DNA of 12,865 nt. Source: an uncultured Lachnospiraceae bacterium (lineage in GTDB: Bacteria > Bacillota > Clostridia > Lachnospirales > Lachnospiraceae). Each line of letters begins with the position of its first letter. Positions within the stretch are counted from its first letter, which is position 1. The notes under the pieces were generated by a model. It was given only the letters and a program-made list of their open reading frames with translations. It was not told the origin of the DNA and searched no databases. The stretch lies in assembly GCA_910585465.1 (NCBI GenBank), contig CAJUEW010000037.1:1-12865 (forward strand). Direction: 5' to 3'. Shown here in pieces: positions 12,124-12,865 of this stretch. The translations under genes and the position numbers were made by a program.

Positions 12124-12827
12124 TATTTTGTATCAAAGTTTGTCCCTTTAGACATCTCCATGGGTGTAAGCGTAAGCCCCCAGCCTGCAGCATGAATTCC
12201 CTTGGGGTCTGTTACCCATCCGCTAATATCCGTAGACTGGTTAAATGCCATTTGTTCCTCTTTGCTTTCGAATAACAAATTGTTTTCCACTTTAATCCCA
12301 AGCGGTTCAAATAAATTCTCTGCCGCAAAATCTAATACGGATTGCCTTGTTGCCTTCACTAAAATTCCCGATAAAATATCTGGCCCAATCAACGGAGCAT
12401 ATCGGAATGTTCCTATCTTCCCATGGCCGCCTAATAAATCAAGTGAAAATTTTACCCAGTCACTGCTTGTAAAGTATTTTATATAAGGTGCAAAAAATCG
12501 ATATTTATAAGGTGCCGTCATTGTCAGCATATCCCTTAGTGTAATATTCTGTATTTTAGTCTCTCCTCTTTTCACTTTGTATTCAGGAAAATAATCTAAC
12601 ACCTTCTTTTCAATATTTTCAATATATCCCTTATCCAGCGCAATCCCAATCAATATTGAAATAACACTTTTTGTCACAGAATAAACATGAACACGGCTAT
12701 TCGCTGTACAACCTTTAAAGTATTTTTCATAGGATACAATTCCATCTTTCAATATGGCCATACCTGTGGTATTTCCATATTTACTGTTTATTTTCTGTTC
12801 CAGCTCTTCAATTTTTATCTGATCCAT
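12123..12827 (-). pseudogene. N-terminal part of a serine hydrolase (beta-lactamase family), interrupted by the element
   Basis: The first 227 codons are host-encoded. They contain the nucleophile motif SVTK (SxxK; HVYSVTKSVISILIGIALDKG), a YAPL...PDILSGILVKATRQS region at the usual second-motif position, and GWGLTLTPMEMSK near the end. Relatives continue with IGxLYLNGGxWxGKQ and on to a third motif, but here the frame passes into element DNA after codon 227, adding GTNFDTK and a stop. The missing continuation is at the left edge of the window. Start ATG 12827 follows AGAGGAAGAAAG. The protein lacks a signal peptide and is probably inactive. Codon use is more AT-rich than in the SprT-like region. 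Confidence 0.85.
12128..12144 (-). repeat. Right terminal inverted repeat of the integrated element
   Basis: Read on the minus strand this is GACAAACTTTGATACAA, matching the left end (63-79) at 16 of 17 positions. It begins 2-3 bp inside the last hydrolase codon (AAA at 12147-12149). The left repeat is further from its junction (about 8-16 bp), so the ends are not fully symmetrical. Confidence 0.65.
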
Positions 12828-12865
12828 ACTTTCTTCCTCTCATGCACTTCACAATATCTGCTTGC

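Larger units (their letters stand above)
53..12146. mobile_element. Integrated mobile element interrupting a serine hydrolase gene (boundaries good to within about 10 bp)
   Basis: The two ends fall inside complementary halves of one hydrolase gene, and a 17-bp inverted repeat lies immediately inside each end (63-79 and 12128-12144). The hydrolase codons meet in frame if the block is removed: M-S-K on the right, then I-G-Q-L-Y-L on the left. The exact crossover is unresolved because ATGTCTAAA (right) and ATGGCAAAG (left) both encode the same three-residue position with different bases. That would suit a tyrosine recombinase with non-identical overlap (coupling) sequences. The block carries IS21, a redox operon and an SprT-like gene region. 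I see no recombinase, relaxase or T4SS gene, so it looks cis-mobilisable or decayed. The element class is unknown. Confidence 0.65.

Noticed and set aside
47..12149. A simple 4-bp CTTT target duplication at the two junctions
   Set aside because: CTTT does occur at both ends (47-50 and 12146-12149), but joining the hydrolase halves there shifts the reading frame by one base, so it cannot be the exact crossover.
1..12865. CRISPR array, rRNA or tRNA genes
   Set aside because: No regularly spaced direct repeats and no recognisable rRNA or tRNA sequence were found; the only multi-copy motifs are the IS ends and the three leaders.

Overview
The window looks like low-to-moderate-GC Firmicutes DNA of the Lachnospiraceae/Clostridia type. 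This rests on strong AGGAGG-type ribosome sites, clostridial lipoprotein signal peptides, a short Spo0A-C-like protein, and an SprT-like gene with ICE-type accessory proteins. No taxonomic search could be run.

Main reading: almost the whole window is one inserted block of about 12.1 kb sitting inside a host serine hydrolase (beta-lactamase-fold) gene. The N-terminal part of that gene lies at the right edge (12827 down to about 12147, minus strand) and breaks off after ...TPMEMSK. The matching C-terminal part lies at the left edge (about 55 down to 1, minus strand) and resumes with ...MAKIGQLYLNGGMWEGKQ. Just inside the two junctions is a 17-bp inverted repeat (16/17 match) at 63-79 and 12128-12144. 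No integrase, resolvase, relaxase or conjugation gene is visible between the ends, so the block appears to be non-autonomous or decayed.

Layout, left to right. (1) Left junction, a short Spo0A-C-like gene (minus), and the start of a divergent XRE-type regulator cut off after about 20 codons. (2) An IS21-family element (661-2590) with 49-bp perfect inverted ends, three terminal motif repeats per end and istA, but no recognisable istB. Its flanks belong to two different genes and show no target duplication, so DNA has probably been lost or rearranged here. (3) A minus-strand operon of seven tightly packed genes: MerR-like regulator, flavodoxin lipoprotein, FGE-like/flavodoxin fusion lipoprotein, aldo/keto reductase, CMD-cupin fusion, DUF4405 membrane protein, and a flavodoxin/cyclophilin-like lipoprotein that the IS has cut at its 3' end. 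(4) A LysR regulator in the same orientation upstream, with a near-consensus promoter. (5) A plus-strand block in which two paralogous genes flank an SprT-like zinc metallopeptidase gene. All three genes carry the same conserved leader motif and each is followed by its own terminator. The first paralog has a 1-nt frameshift just after its start codon. (6) Right junction.

How the genes may work together (inference): three surface-anchored flavodoxin domains, a histidine-rich membrane protein resembling cytochrome-b-type proteins, and cytoplasmic AKR and CMD-cupin enzymes suggest an envelope redox or electron-transfer cassette that responds to small molecules through MerR and LysR regulators. 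The operon is the best candidate for an uncharacterised system, but the IS has truncated its last gene.
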